Below are positions 54,349 through 63,132 of a stretch of DNA of 64,000 bases, one piece after another (the stretch's first letter is position 1; each line of letters opens with the position of its first letter). Source of the stretch: Janthinobacterium sp. 344 (lineage in GTDB: Bacteria > Pseudomonadota > Gammaproteobacteria > Burkholderiales > Burkholderiaceae_D); contig NZ_FOKL01000004.1 in the NCBI RefSeq assembly GCF_900112025.1, positions 197,344 to 261,343 on the forward strand, given 5' to 3'. Both the position numbers and the translations under genes were made by a program. The notes under the pieces were generated by a model. The model was not told the origin of the DNA and did no database searches. It was given only the letters and a program-made list of their open reading frames with translations.

Positions 54349-55650
54349 TTATTTGCGGTACGCTTGCCCGTAATGTCCTTCGACGCGGCCCCGTGCCCAG
54401 TCGGCCATCAGATCGTAATATCCTGGCGTGATGACGGTGGGCTTGCGCGTGCCGTCCGGCGCCTGCTCGTAGCTGCGCATGCCGTGATCGGCCTGCGGGA
54501 AGAGATAGACGGAGATGGCCTGGCCCTTGCCGCGCAATGCCGCCAGGCGCGCCACCGTGATGGCTGGCGGCGCCTGGCGGTCGTCTTCCGCCAATGCCCA
54601 CAACTGCGGCACCGTGACATGACTCAATACCTGCATGGGCTCTTGCGACCAGTCGACACCGAGCTGGTCGAAGCGCGGTACGCCATGCTTGCGCAACTCT
54701 TCGACGGGCATCCCCAAAAGCACGCCCGTATAGCCGCCCTTGATGAGAGAAAACCAGGGTTCCCTGGCAAACTGCTGCTGGAACGCCGCCAGTTCATCCA
54801 GGCCATCGTGGTAAGCGGATTTCACCAGCCTTGCCGTGATATCCGTCGCGCTGCGGGCCTTGTCGATGATGTCCTCGCCATAGCCGCGGTCGCGCAATTC
54901 CATCTCCACCTGCGCCGCATCCTGCTGCGCGATATCGACAGCCAGGCCATAGCCGATGCCAATAAAATCCGCCTTGGCCCGCGCCTGCGCCAACGGGACA
55001 ATCCAGCCGCCCTGGCTCACGCCAACGAGGCCGAGACGGCCGTAGCGTCCTTGCGCCAGCCGCCTGGCTTCGTGCGAGGCTGCCACCAGGTCGTCGGCCA
55101 GGCGCGGGAAATTCTGCGTATATTCGCCCTCGGACAGTCCACTACCGCGCTTGTCATACACGAACACCGACACGCCCCGTCCAACCATCTGGTATGGATC
55201 GCGCGCGCGGTCTATCCAGCCAGTGCCCTCGGAGCCATGCGCATACACGACCAGCGGCGTGTGCTGGTCCGCGCCCGGCGCCTCGATCAGCCGGCCCGCG
55301 AGCATCACGCCGCCGGATGCAAAGCGCGTATCCGATTCCGCCAGCGCCACCTTGGGCCAGCGCTGCGTGGCTCTGACCATCACGGCGTCCTTGCCACACA
55401 CCAGCAGCGCGCCGGCATCCTGGGTATTCCCAACCGTCCCGTCGCTGAAGGTGTAGCTGTAGCCTTTCCCTCCTTTGGTGAGGGCGACGAAGGCCGTCTG
55501 GTCCTGGCGGAAAATACCGGTCTCGCACGGGGCGGCGCCAAAGGCACCGGGCGCGGCCTGTCCCTGCGCCAGCGAGGATTCGCCGGGCAGCGGTGCGCCA
55601 GTCGCCGTGAGCGACAAGGCAAGCAATGGCAAGAGAAAATAAGCGTTCAT
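54349..55650 (-). CDS. Exported alpha/beta hydrolase
   Basis: This 433-aa exported serine hydrolase has a signal peptide (MNAYFLLPLLALSLTATGA). The oxyanion segment is VVYAHGSEGTGWI, the nucleophile elbow is GVSQGGWIVP, the acid region is LWALAEDDRQAPP and the catalytic His is in FPQADHGM. The fold and spacing resemble dienelactone-hydrolase/peptidase-S9-like esterases. The substrate is unknown. The ATG at 55650 is chosen because the signal peptide starts there. No operon partner. Confidence 0.85.
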   Translation of the reverse strand: MNAYFLLPLLALSLTATGAPLPGESSLAQGQAAPGAFGAAPCETGIFRQDQTAFVALTKGGKGYSYTFSDGTVGNTQDAGALLVCGKDAVMVRATQRWPKVALAESDTRFASGGVMLAGRLIEAPGADQHTPLVVYAHGSEGTGWIDRARDPYQMVGRGVSVFVYDKRGSGLSEGEYTQNFPRLADDLVAASHEARRLAQGRYGRLGLVGVSQGGWIVPLAQARAKADFIGIGYGLAVDIAQQDAAQVEMELRDRGYGEDIIDKARSATDITARLVKSAYHDGLDELAAFQQQFAREPWFSLIKGGYTGVLLGMPVEELRKHGVPRFDQLGVDWSQEPMQVLSHVTVPQLWALAEDDRQAPPAITVARLAALRGKGQAISVYLFPQADHGMRSYEQAPDGTRKPTVITPGYYDLMADWARGRVEGHYGQAYRK

Positions 55651-55863
55651 GGAGTACGGGTCCAGGGTTGGTATTGCGCAGTGAAGCGAATCACGCCAAT
55701 GGTGCACGCCGATAACGTGCGGGGACAGTGCCGCGCCGGGGGAACCCTACGTCTCGCCCGGGCTGAAAAGAACCGGGGGCGCCGCCCGTTCTGCCTGTCC
55801 GTGATGCGGTGTTGCTGTTTGCTGCCGATGCTTCTTGAACTGCCGGCAATGCCATTGCCGCGC

Positions 55864-56070
55864 TTACAGGGCGGCCTTTTCCGCGGCGCTCAGGCGCTTG
55901 GCGCTGACATACACGGTGTGCATGGTGGCCTGGTCGGCGGGAGCGACGAGGGCGGCCGATGCGGCAGGCGCGGCGCGGAACTTCGGTACGGCGGCCGTGG
56001 CCAGGCTGGTGGCGGCGGCGATGGCGATGATGGCGACGAAGATGGCTTCCATGTTTTTGGCGATGTTCAT
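55864..56070 (-). CDS. Small exported or membrane-anchored protein
   Basis: This 68-aa protein starts MNIAKNMEAIFVAIIAIAAA, a hydrophobic signal or anchor with an Ala-rich stretch after it. A short mature part (TMHTVYVSAKRLSAAEKAAL) follows. An AAAGGA site precedes the ATG at 56070, and a small perfect hairpin (55844-55860) lies just after the stop. The family is not recognised. Confidence 0.6.
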   Translation of the reverse strand: MNIAKNMEAIFVAIIAIAAATSLATAAVPKFRAAPAASAALVAPADQATMHTVYVSAKRLSAAEKAAL

Positions 56071-56315
56071 GATGATGTCCTTTGGGTTGAAGTGGTGTCT
56101 GCTGTTTGTCCTGCGATGATGGAACTTTAGGCAAATCGCCTCTTCCCTGCCATCGGATTGCGACAAAACGCACGATTTGCGGGACAGAATACAAAAGCGC
56201 AGGATGGAACGCAGAAGAACGCCCGGCCAGCCGCATTTGACGCCTGCAAGCCCCATTCCACGCCATTTCGCCGCCTTGCCGCCCCCTAAAAGCCCTACCG
56301 CGGGCCAACCTTGTT

Positions 56316-56338
56316 TATAATCGCCGTACACTAAAGGA
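56316..56338 (+). promoter_or_regulatory. argH -10 element and ribosome site
   Basis: TATAAT at 56316-56321 is a consensus -10 hexamer and AAAGGA at 56333-56338 is the ribosome site for the ATG at 56347. The -35 region is poor, and the short leader leaves little room for further control. Confidence 0.5.
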
Positions 56339-56346
56339 CTTCTTTC

Positions 56347-57744
56347 ATGACTGATCAATTCTCCAAAAAGGGCGAAGCCTGGTCGGCCCGGTTTTCCGAA
56401 CCGGTCTCGGACCTCGTCAAGCGCTACACAGCTTCTGTATTTTTTGACAAGCGCCTGGCGCTGTTCGACATCGAAGGTTCGCTGGCCCATGCGGAAATGC
56501 TGCATGCGCAAGCCATCATCAGCCCGGCCGATTACGCGGAAATCGTCCGCGGCATGGCGCAAATTTCGCAGGAAATCGCCAGCGGCCAGTTCGAATGGCT
56601 GCTGGACCTGGAAGACGTCCACCTGAATATCGAAAAACGCCTGACCGAACTGGTCGGCGATGCGGGCAAGCGCCTGCACACGGGCCGTTCGCGCAACGAC
56701 CAGGTGGCCACCGACATCCGCCTGTACGTGCGTGCCGCCATCGACGACATCACCGCCCTGCTGGGCACCCTGCGCAGCGCGCTGACGGACCTGGCCGAGC
56801 AGCACGCCGACACCATCATGCCGGGCTTTACCCACATGCAGGTGGCGCAGCCGATCACCTTCGGCCACCATATGCTGGCCTACGTCGAGATGTTTGGCCG
56901 CGACGCCGAGCGCATGGCGGACTGCCGCAAGCGCGTCAACCGCCTGCCGCTGGGCGCCGCCGCGCTGGCCGGCACCACCTTCCCGATCGACCGCCTGCGC
57001 GTGGCCAAGACGCTGGGCTTCGACGACGTCTGCCATAACTCGCTCGACGCCGTCTCGGACCGCGATTTCGCCATCGAATTCTGCGCCGCCTCCGCCGTGC
57101 TGATGATGCACGTGTCGCGCATGGCCGAAGAACTGGTGATCTGGATGAGCCCTCGCATCGGCTTCATCGACATCGCCGACCGCTTCTGCACCGGCTCGTC
57201 GATCATGCCGCAAAAGAAAAACCCGGACGTGCCGGAACTGGCGCGTGGCAAGACCGGCCGCGTCTACGGCCATCTGATCGGCCTGTTGACCCTGATGAAA
57301 GGCCAGCCGCTGGCCTACAACAAGGACAACCAGGAAGACAAGGAGCCGCTGTTCGACACCGTCGACACCGTCATCGATACCCTGCGCATCTTCGCCGACA
57401 TGGCTGGCGGCATCACGGTGAAACCGGAAGCCATGCGCGCCGCCGCCCTGCAAGGCTACGCCACGGCGACCGACCTGGCCGACTATCTGGTCAAGAAAGG
57501 CTTGCCGTTCCGCGACGCCCATGAAGCGGTGGCCCTGGCCGTGCGCGCCTGCGTCGATGCCGGTTGCGACCTGGCCGACCTGTCTTTGGCCCAGCTGCGC
57601 GCGTTCTCGCCACTGACGGACGAAGACGTGTTCGCGGTGCTGACACTGGAAGGCTCCGTGGCCGCGCGCGACCACGTGGGCGGCACCGCGCCAAACCAGG
57701 TGCGCGCCGCGATCGCCCGCGTGCGCACGCAGCTGGAAAAATAA
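56347..57744 (+). CDS. argH: Argininosuccinate lyase
   Basis: This 465-aa enzyme performs the last step of arginine synthesis, splitting argininosuccinate into arginine and fumarate. The fumarase/aspartase-superfamily signature [16 protein letters not shown] contains the catalytic Ser loop. [14 protein letters not shown] carries the general acid/base His region, and [13 protein letters not shown] is the N-terminal substrate motif. Monocistronic with its own -10 and terminator. Confidence 0.97.
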   Translation: MTDQFSKKGEAWSARFSEPVSDLVKRYTASVFFDKRLALFDIEGSLAHAEMLHAQAIISPADYAEIVRGMAQISQEIASGQFEWLLDLEDVHLNIEKRLTELVGDAGKRLHTGRSRNDQVATDIRLYVRAAIDDITALLGTLRSALTDLAEQHADTIMPGFTHMQVAQPITFGHHMLAYVEMFGRDAERMADCRKRVNRLPLGAAALAGTTFPIDRLRVAKTLGFDDVCHNSLDAVSDRDFAIEFCAASAVLMMHVSRMAEELVIWMSPRIGFIDIADRFCTGSSIMPQKKNPDVPELARGKTGRVYGHLIGLLTLMKGQPLAYNKDNQEDKEPLFDTVDTVIDTLRIFADMAGGITVKPEAMRAAALQGYATATDLADYLVKKGLPFRDAHEAVALAVRACVDAGCDLADLSLAQLRAFSPLTDEDVFAVLTLEGSVAARDHVGGTAPNQVRAAIARVRTQLEK

Positions 57745-57762
57745 ACGGGATCTCCCCGTCAG

Positions 57763-57796
57763 CGCCCCGCGGCAGCGATGCCGCGGGGCGTTTTTT
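57763..57796 (+). terminator. argH intrinsic terminator
   Basis: CGCCCCGCGGCA (57763-57774), loop GCGA, TGCCGCGGGGCG (57779-57790), then six T. The GNRA-type loop and 12-bp GC stem make it very strong. It slightly overlaps the 3' end of the convergent gene. Confidence 0.93.
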
Positions 57797-58451
57797 ATTG
57801 CGCGACGATTTTCGACAGCACGGAAAACGCCGCCCCCGTCTGCGACGCTTCCAGCAGCAAGGTCAGCTCCGTGTAGGTGCAGATGATGTTGATCAGGTTG
57901 ATGCGCTCCCAGGCCAGGCGCTTGAGGATGGCGTGATACACGCCCGGCGTGTAGCAGGTTTCGGCGGCCAGGTGCAGGGTCACGGCCGTCACCCGTTCCA
58001 GGCGCGCCAGTTCCTGCTCGCTGCCGAACACCTCGTCCACCAGCGCGTGCAGGCTGCGGCTGCAGATCACCATCACCTCGTTGACGCCGCGCGTGATGGT
58101 GATGAAGGTGCCCCGCTGCGGCGCGGCCAGCGCCAGCAGTTGCCGCTGGCAGGCATAGGTCTGGTCGGAATAGCGGTAGGTAAATACCATCAATTCGCTG
58201 CGCGTGGACAGTTCTCCCGCGCGGTGCGCCAGCACGATCTCGCCGCTCTTCTGCTGCGGCATGCGTTCGGCCAGCCGGCGCAGCGCCATCACCACGGCGG
58301 CCTGTCCCACGGGTTTCCACATATCGGTCTGCAGCTGCGGCTGCAGTTGGCGCGCCAGCTCCGACAGGTTGAGCAAGCCGCGTCCCAGGCCCTCGCTGAG
58401 AAAGGCCGATTCCATCACGATCCGTTCCACTTTAGTCGCTATCGAAAGCAT
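57795..58451 (-). CDS. Possible ACT-domain regulatory protein
   Basis: This protein of about 218 aa starts MLSIATKVERIVMESAF at 58451. The N-terminal half is helical (LSELARQLQPQLQTDM and ALRRLAERMPQQ). The C-terminal part, LKRLAWERINLINIICTYTE with LTLLLEASQTGAAFSVLSKI, has the pattern of an ACT-like ligand domain. It is unrelated to its convergent neighbour argH. A longer frame to 58802 runs through the structured leader and is not credible. Function unknown; an amino-acid sensing role would fit the leader described at 58505-58815. Confidence 0.7.
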   Translation of the reverse strand: MLSIATKVERIVMESAFLSEGLGRGLLNLSELARQLQPQLQTDMWKPVGQAAVVMALRRLAERMPQQKSGEIVLAHRAGELSTRSELMVFTYRYSDQTYACQRQLLALAAPQRGTFITITRGVNEVMVICSRSLHALVDEVFGSEQELARLERVTAVTLHLAAETCYTPGVYHAILKRLAWERINLINIICTYTELTLLLEASQTGAAFSVLSKIVAQ

Positions 58452-58504
58452 AGTTCTGTGGGCCGGTGATTCCGGTGCACGCACCAGGAGCCGGCAACCC
58501 TTCC

Positions 58505-58554
58505 TGAAAAAAAAGACGCACTGCGCCCACGGCCACGCCTGGAGGCGCGGCCGC
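58505..58554 (-). promoter_or_regulatory. Leader hairpin and U-run before the ACT-like gene (possible attenuator)
   Basis: On the minus strand CGGCCGCGCC pairs with GGCGTGGCCG around TCCA (about 58553-58530, with one G-U pair). A run of eight T follows at 58514-58507. It lies 55-100 bases before the ATG at 58451. The 16 bases between hairpin and T-run make it an imperfect intrinsic terminator. Confidence 0.4.
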
Positions 58555-58600
58555 TCACCTTGAAAAAAACCCTTGCGGGGGACGTTCCGGGCGATGGCAG

Positions 58601-58681
58601 CTAGGAAGGCGGATGCAGCATCAGCGCCGCTCCAGAGGGAAAGTGGCTGAAACCAACAGCAGAAAACAGTACTGACGTCAT
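58601..58681 (-). CDS. Candidate 26-aa leader peptide
   Basis: This ORF of 26 codons starts MTSVLFSAVGFSHFPS, with AGGAG six bases before its ATG, a better ribosome site than the downstream gene has. It lies inside the leader of the ACT-like gene and contains three Phe and five Ser. A translated upstream ORF followed by a hairpin and T-run is the layout of amino-acid attenuation. Not proven; composition alone is not decisive. Confidence 0.4.
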   Translation of the reverse strand: MTSVLFSAVGFSHFPSGAALMLHPPS

Positions 58682-58785
58682 GTGAGACTCCTGATTTTTC
58701 TTCCCGATGCGCTGCATGAACGCGGTCATTGCCGCGTGCGCTTTTTTTGTCTTCGCGCGTACCGCTTGAGGCAACGCGCAGACCT

Positions 58786-58815
58786 AGTGTAGATCGCAAC
58801 ATTTAAAAAATGCAA
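58786..58815 (-). promoter_or_regulatory. Candidate promoter of the ACT-like gene leader
   Basis: On the minus strand TTGCAT (58815-58810), 18 bases, TACACT (58791-58786) resemble -35 and -10 hexamers. Transcription would begin near 58780, giving a leader of about 330 bases. Confidence 0.35.
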
Positions 58816-59124
58816 CAGTGTTTTGCCAACTGGGCAGGCAAGCAGAGGGAGTAGTCCAAAACCAAAGTTGCGACTTGCGGCAGATCAAACGATCTCTTCA
58901 TAAATTGCCGATAAATGTTCAATTTTTAACAAAAAACAGCAGCGTGACCCATTTCTTGAAAATTTTGACATGGCGATATCGACAAGTTTAGTGTCGCTCT
59001 ACCCGGCGTCATCCAGCACAAAAAACGGCAGGCTATCCGCCCGCCGCCAGGCCCGCCGGGGTGGCCATCAGACAATCGCGGCCAGCTCATTCACCATTTT
59101 CCTAACCGATACCATGGAGCAGAA
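58816..59124 (+). other. AT-rich intergenic region upstream of the M4 protease
   Basis: No gene is visible. TTGACA at 58965-58970 followed after 17-18 bases by TTAGTGT (58988-58994) is a weak candidate promoter for the protease. AT-rich tracts around 58895-58965 suggest regulator binding. Confidence 0.35.
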
Positions 59125-61656
59125 ATGAATTTACGTTTGACGATAGTTGCCGCATCCATCGCCGCCCTGCCGCTGATGGCCACCACGGCCGATGCCGCCA
59201 CGCCGCTGCCACACACCCTGATGGCCGCCCCGGTCAGCCTGGCGTCGCCACAAGAGACAGCCAGCCTGGTCAACAAATTGGCGGCGCAGGCGCGCAGCCG
59301 CGGCCTGAACGCCGACCATGGCTTCGCCGTCGGCGCCCAGCATCCGGGCGTCAGCGGCACGCGCGTCAGCCGCGTGCAGCACACTTACAAGGGCTTGCCC
59401 GTCTTCGGTTCCGAGACGGTGGTGGTCAGCAACAGCGCCGGCGACATCGTCAGCGAATCGGTCTCGGACCGCGCTTCCGGCCTCGGTAGCGGCGGCGTCA
59501 ACTCCGTCACGCGCAGTGCCACCACCGATATCGACACCACGCCCGCCATCAGCGCGGCCGCCGCCATCGCCGCCGCCGTGGACAACATCGGCGTGCGCGC
59601 CATCGACCACGTGCCGCCGCAGGCACAACTGCTGATCTACCCGGTCATGAAAACCGTGCGCGTGGCTGGCGCCGAAAACAAATCGGAAGCGGCCCTGAAC
59701 GCCCTCGACGTGCAGGACGTCGTCGACCACTACGAGCTGGCCTACCTGGTGCAGACACGCATGATCAGCGGCAGCAAGCCCGTGTACTACGACACCGTCG
59801 TCAGCGCCAAGGATGGCCGCATCCTGCGCCAGTGGAAAGCCCTGAAGACCGTGGCCGGCATCGGCAACAGCCAGTACAACGGCCAGGTACCGCTGAACAC
59901 CACGCTGACGGGCAGCACCTACACCATGAAGGACCCCAGCCGCGGCACGGGCGGCAGCTTCGGCGGCATGGCCATCACGAATGCCAACCACGGCACCACC
60001 TCGGGCAGCGTGTACAGCAGCACCAGCAATACCTGGGGCGATGGCCAGCAATACATCAGCGGCGGCAGCACCACCAACGCGAATGGCCAGACGGCGGCCG
60101 TGAACGCCATGTGGGGCCTGATGAACACCTACGACACGCACAAGAACGTGCTGGGCTGGTCCAGCCTGGACGGCAACAACACGGCCACCCACATCGCCGC
60201 CCACGTCAACACGGCGTACGACAACGCCTACTACGACAACAGCTGCAAGTGCATGTACATCGGCGACGGCGGCAGCTCGTTCAACAACCTCGGCTCCATC
60301 GACGTGATCGGCCATGAAATGGGCCACGGCATCACGGACGCCACCTCGGGCCTGATCTACTCGCAGGAATCGGGCGGCTTGAACGAATCGAGCTCCGACA
60401 TCGCCGGCGAAATGGTGGAAGCGTATGCGCGCGCCGGCGGCACGGGCACCACGATTCCCAACACGGGCAACGATTGGATGACGGGCAAGGAAATCGCCAA
60501 GAATGGCCAGCCGCTGCGCTGGCTGTACAAGCCGAGCAAGGATGGCAGCAGCCCGAATGCGTGGAGCAGCACCATCAAGAACCTCGACGTCCACTACAGC
60601 AGCGGCCCGAACAACCGCATGTTCTACTTCCTGTCGCAAGGCTCGAACGCCACGTCCAGCAGCGACTACTACAGCTCCTACCTGAACAAAAGCCCGCTGG
60701 CCATGACCGGCATCGGCAGCGACAAGGCTTACCGCATCTGGTTCAAGGCAGCCACCACCAAGTTCACCTCGTCGACCAACTACGCCGACGCGCGCAACAA
60801 GGTGCTGGCCTCCGCCGAAGAACTGTATGGCGTGGGCAGCGCCGAGGCCACCGCCGTCAAGCGCGCCTATGCGGCCATCAACGTGGGCACCGACGTCGAT
60901 GAAACCACCACGGGCGGCGCGGTGAGCATCACCAGCCAGCCAGCCAGCATCACCGTCGCACCGGGCGCCACCGCCTCGTTCGCCGTCGGTGCGGGCGGCG
61001 GCACGGCGCCATACACCTACACGTGGTACCGCAACGGCGCCGTGATCAGCGGCGCCACCGCGCCGACCTACAGCTTCACCACCGTGGCGGCCGACAGCGG
61101 CGCCGTCTTCAAGGCCACGGTGACGGATTCCTCGTCGCCCGCCGTGACGGCGACGTCGAACAACGCCACCCTGACGGTGGGCACCAGCTCGGCCACGGAA
61201 AGAGTGACGAATGGTGGCTTCGAATCCGGCGCCACGGGCTGGAGCGGCACGACGGGCGCCATCGGCACCTTCACGGGACAAGTCGCGTATGAGGGCACGA
61301 AGTACGCCTGGCTGGGCGGCAATGGCGTCACGGCCAGCGAATCGCTGACGCAAAGCGTGGCCATTCCGGCCGCCGCCACCTCCGCCAGCCTGACGTTCGC
61401 GCTGCATATCGACACGGCCGAAACCGGCACCACCGTCTACGACAAGCTGGTGGTCACCGTGAAGAACAGCGCCGGCACCGTGCTGGGCACTTTGGCCACC
61501 TACTCGAACGCGAACAAGGCGGCCGGCTACCAGATCCGCACGTTTGACCTGATCGCCTACAAGGGCCAGACCGTGCAGATCTCGTTTGCCGCCACCGAGG
61601 ACGCCTCGCTGCAAACCTCGTTCGTGATCGACAAGGTCAGCCTGGTCACGCAGTAA
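59125..61656 (+). CDS. Secreted M4 (thermolysin-like) metalloprotease
   Basis: This 843-aa zinc endopeptidase precursor has a signal peptide (to TADA, residue 24). The FTP/PepSY propeptide covers about residues 40-235 (VQHTYKGLPVFGSETVVV). The M4 catalytic domain has HEMGHGITD (His397, Glu398, His401), zinc ligand Glu421 in GLNESSSDIAGE and YAYAAINVGT-like C-terminal helices. It is followed by an Ig-like/PKD-type domain (about 605-690) and a C-terminal domain beginning NGGFESGATGW, common on secreted enzymes. Such proteases leave by type II secretion, and gspF/gspE follow directly. Its hairpin-bearing 3' region (61677-61713) separates the units. Confidence 0.93.
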   Translation: MNLRLTIVAASIAALPLMATTADAATPLPHTLMAAPVSLASPQETASLVNKLAAQARSRGLNADHGFAVGAQHPGVSGTRVSRVQHTYKGLPVFGSETVVVSNSAGDIVSESVSDRASGLGSGGVNSVTRSATTDIDTTPAISAAAAIAAAVDNIGVRAIDHVPPQAQLLIYPVMKTVRVAGAENKSEAALNALDVQDVVDHYELAYLVQTRMISGSKPVYYDTVVSAKDGRILRQWKALKTVAGIGNSQYNGQVPLNTTLTGSTYTMKDPSRGTGGSFGGMAITNANHGTTSGSVYSSTSNTWGDGQQYISGGSTTNANGQTAAVNAMWGLMNTYDTHKNVLGWSSLDGNNTATHIAAHVNTAYDNAYYDNSCKCMYIGDGGSSFNNLGSIDVIGHEMGHGITDATSGLIYSQESGGLNESSSDIAGEMVEAYARAGGTGTTIPNTGNDWMTGKEIAKNGQPLRWLYKPSKDGSSPNAWSSTIKNLDVHYSSGPNNRMFYFLSQGSNATSSSDYYSSYLNKSPLAMTGIGSDKAYRIWFKAATTKFTSSTNYADARNKVLASAEELYGVGSAEATAVKRAYAAINVGTDVDETTTGGAVSITSQPASITVAPGATASFAVGAGGGTAPYTYTWYRNGAVISGATAPTYSFTTVAADSGAVFKATVTDSSSPAVTATSNNATLTVGTSSATERVTNGGFESGATGWSGTTGAIGTFTGQVAYEGTKYAWLGGNGVTASESLTQSVAIPAAATSASLTFALHIDTAETGTTVYDKLVVTVKNSAGTVLGTLATYSNANKAAGYQIRTFDLIAYKGQTVQISFAATEDASLQTSFVIDKVSLVTQ

Positions 61657-61676
61657 GCGGGCAAATAGGTAAACAC

Positions 61677-61713
61677 GTGCGGGCCAGCCATCGATGCCAA
61701 GGCCGGTCCGCAC
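61677..61713 (+). other. Hairpin after the M4 protease gene
   Basis: GTGCGGGCC (61677-61685) pairs with GGTCCGCAC (61705-61713) with one mismatch, 20 bases after the stop. Without a T-run it is more likely an mRNA-end stabiliser than a strong terminator. The remaining bases up to 61914 hold no gene that I can support. Confidence 0.3.
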
Positions 61714-61914
61714 GCGCAGCACGCCACGATTGATTTTCTTGCAATTCCAGTCTACCCTGAGGCAGTGATTGCACCTTGCTGCCGGTACCCGCGACGAATT
61801 GAACTTTTTTAGATTGTTCCAGACCGATGCCTACTTCGACCTTGTCCGCACGCGCCGTCCCCTCCATCGACCACGCCATTATCACGCCCATCGCCATGCT
61901 CGCCTGACGCGGCC

Positions 61915-63108
61915 ATGCAGTTCCACCTCCAGGTACAGGGCCCGGCGGGCAGCCAGGCGCTGGCCATCGACGCCGCCAGCGAGGCCGAGGCGATCCGCGC
62001 GGCCGTGCGCGGCGGCTGGCGCGTGCTGGCCGTCGACGATGGCGCCGCGCCGGACGCGGGCGCCGTGGTCCGCCCCGGCAAGCAGGGCCTGCCCCTGCTG
62101 CAATTCAGCCAGGAGCTGCTGGCCCTGCTCGAAGCGGGCCTGAACCTGGGCGAGGCGATGGCCACCCTGCACAACAAGGAAACGCGCACGGGCGCCAAGG
62201 CGACCCTGGCCGCCATCGTGCTCACCCTGCAGCAGGGGCAAAGCTTTTCCGACACCCTGGCCGGTTTCCCCGACATCTTCCCCGACATTTACATCGCCAC
62301 CGTGCACGCGGCCGAACGCTCGGGCAACCTGCCCGAGGCGCTGGCGCGCTTCGTCGGCTACCAGCTGCAGTTCGACGCCATCCGCAAAAAGCTCATTTCC
62401 GCCGCCATCTACCCGTGCATGCTGCTCGTTGTCGGCGGCCTGGTCACGCTCTTCCTGCTCGGCTACGTGGTGCCGAAGTTCAGCGTCGTGTACGAAAGCT
62501 CGGGCCGCGAGATTCCGTGGATGTCGCAGATGCTGCTGGGCTTTGGCCAGACCCTGGCCGCCCATCCGCTGCTGTGCGCCAGCGCCCTGGCCGCCGCCGT
62601 CGGCGCCGTCGTCTTCGGCGTCGCCAATGCCGGCGCGCGCCAGGCCCTGGTGCTGCGCCTCTTGCGCCTGCCCGTGCTGGCGGACAAGGCGGCGGAATTT
62701 CGCCTGGCGCGCTTCTACCGCGCCCTGAGCCTGCTGCTGCATGCGGGCATCCCGCTGCACAAGGCGCTGGCCATGGTCGCGCCCATGCTGCTGCCGGCGC
62801 AGCAGGAGCAGCTGGCGCAGGCGCGCCGCGCGGTGCAGGAAGGCATGCCGTTTTCCACCGCGCTGGAAGCGGCCGACATGGCCACGCCGGTGGCGCAATC
62901 GCTGCTGAAGGTGGGAGAAAACACGGGCCGCCTGGGCGACATGCTGGAACGCTCGGCCAAGTTCCACGACGAGGAATTCGCCCGCTGGGTGGACTGGGCC
63001 TCGCGCCTGCTCGAACCGCTCCTGATGACCATCATCGGCGTCGTCATCGGCGGCGTGGTGGTGCTGATGTACATGCCGATCTTTGAACTGGCGGGGAGCT
63101 TATCTTGA
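61915..63108 (+). CDS. gspF: GspF, type II secretion inner-membrane platform protein
   Basis: This 397-aa protein of the GspF/PilC family has two T2SSF domains. The first (about 65-185) contains QFSQELLALLEAGLNLGEAM and ERSGNLPEALARF; the second (about 265-385) contains FYRALSLLLHAGIPLHKAL and GENTGRLGDMLERSAKF. Three membrane helices are visible (CMLLVVGGLVTLFLLGYVV, a middle one, and LLMTIIGVVIGGVVVLMYM). It anchors the secretion ATPase GspE, encoded 24 bases downstream. The order F before E is the reverse of most gsp operons. A separate MSHA-type pilus system cannot be excluded. Confidence 0.88.
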   Translation: MQFHLQVQGPAGSQALAIDAASEAEAIRAAVRGGWRVLAVDDGAAPDAGAVVRPGKQGLPLLQFSQELLALLEAGLNLGEAMATLHNKETRTGAKATLAAIVLTLQQGQSFSDTLAGFPDIFPDIYIATVHAAERSGNLPEALARFVGYQLQFDAIRKKLISAAIYPCMLLVVGGLVTLFLLGYVVPKFSVVYESSGREIPWMSQMLLGFGQTLAAHPLLCASALAAAVGAVVFGVANAGARQALVLRLLRLPVLADKAAEFRLARFYRALSLLLHAGIPLHKALAMVAPMLLPAQQEQLAQARRAVQEGMPFSTALEAADMATPVAQSLLKVGENTGRLGDMLERSAKFHDEEFARWVDWASRLLEPLLMTIIGVVIGGVVVLMYMPIFELAGSLS

Positions 63109-63132
63109 CGGTCTTACCATGAGGAGCTTGCC

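Noticed and set aside
55864..58320. An 818-residue minus-strand open frame covering argH
   Set aside because: Only its last 68 codons (55864-56070) look real; the rest is antisense to argH.
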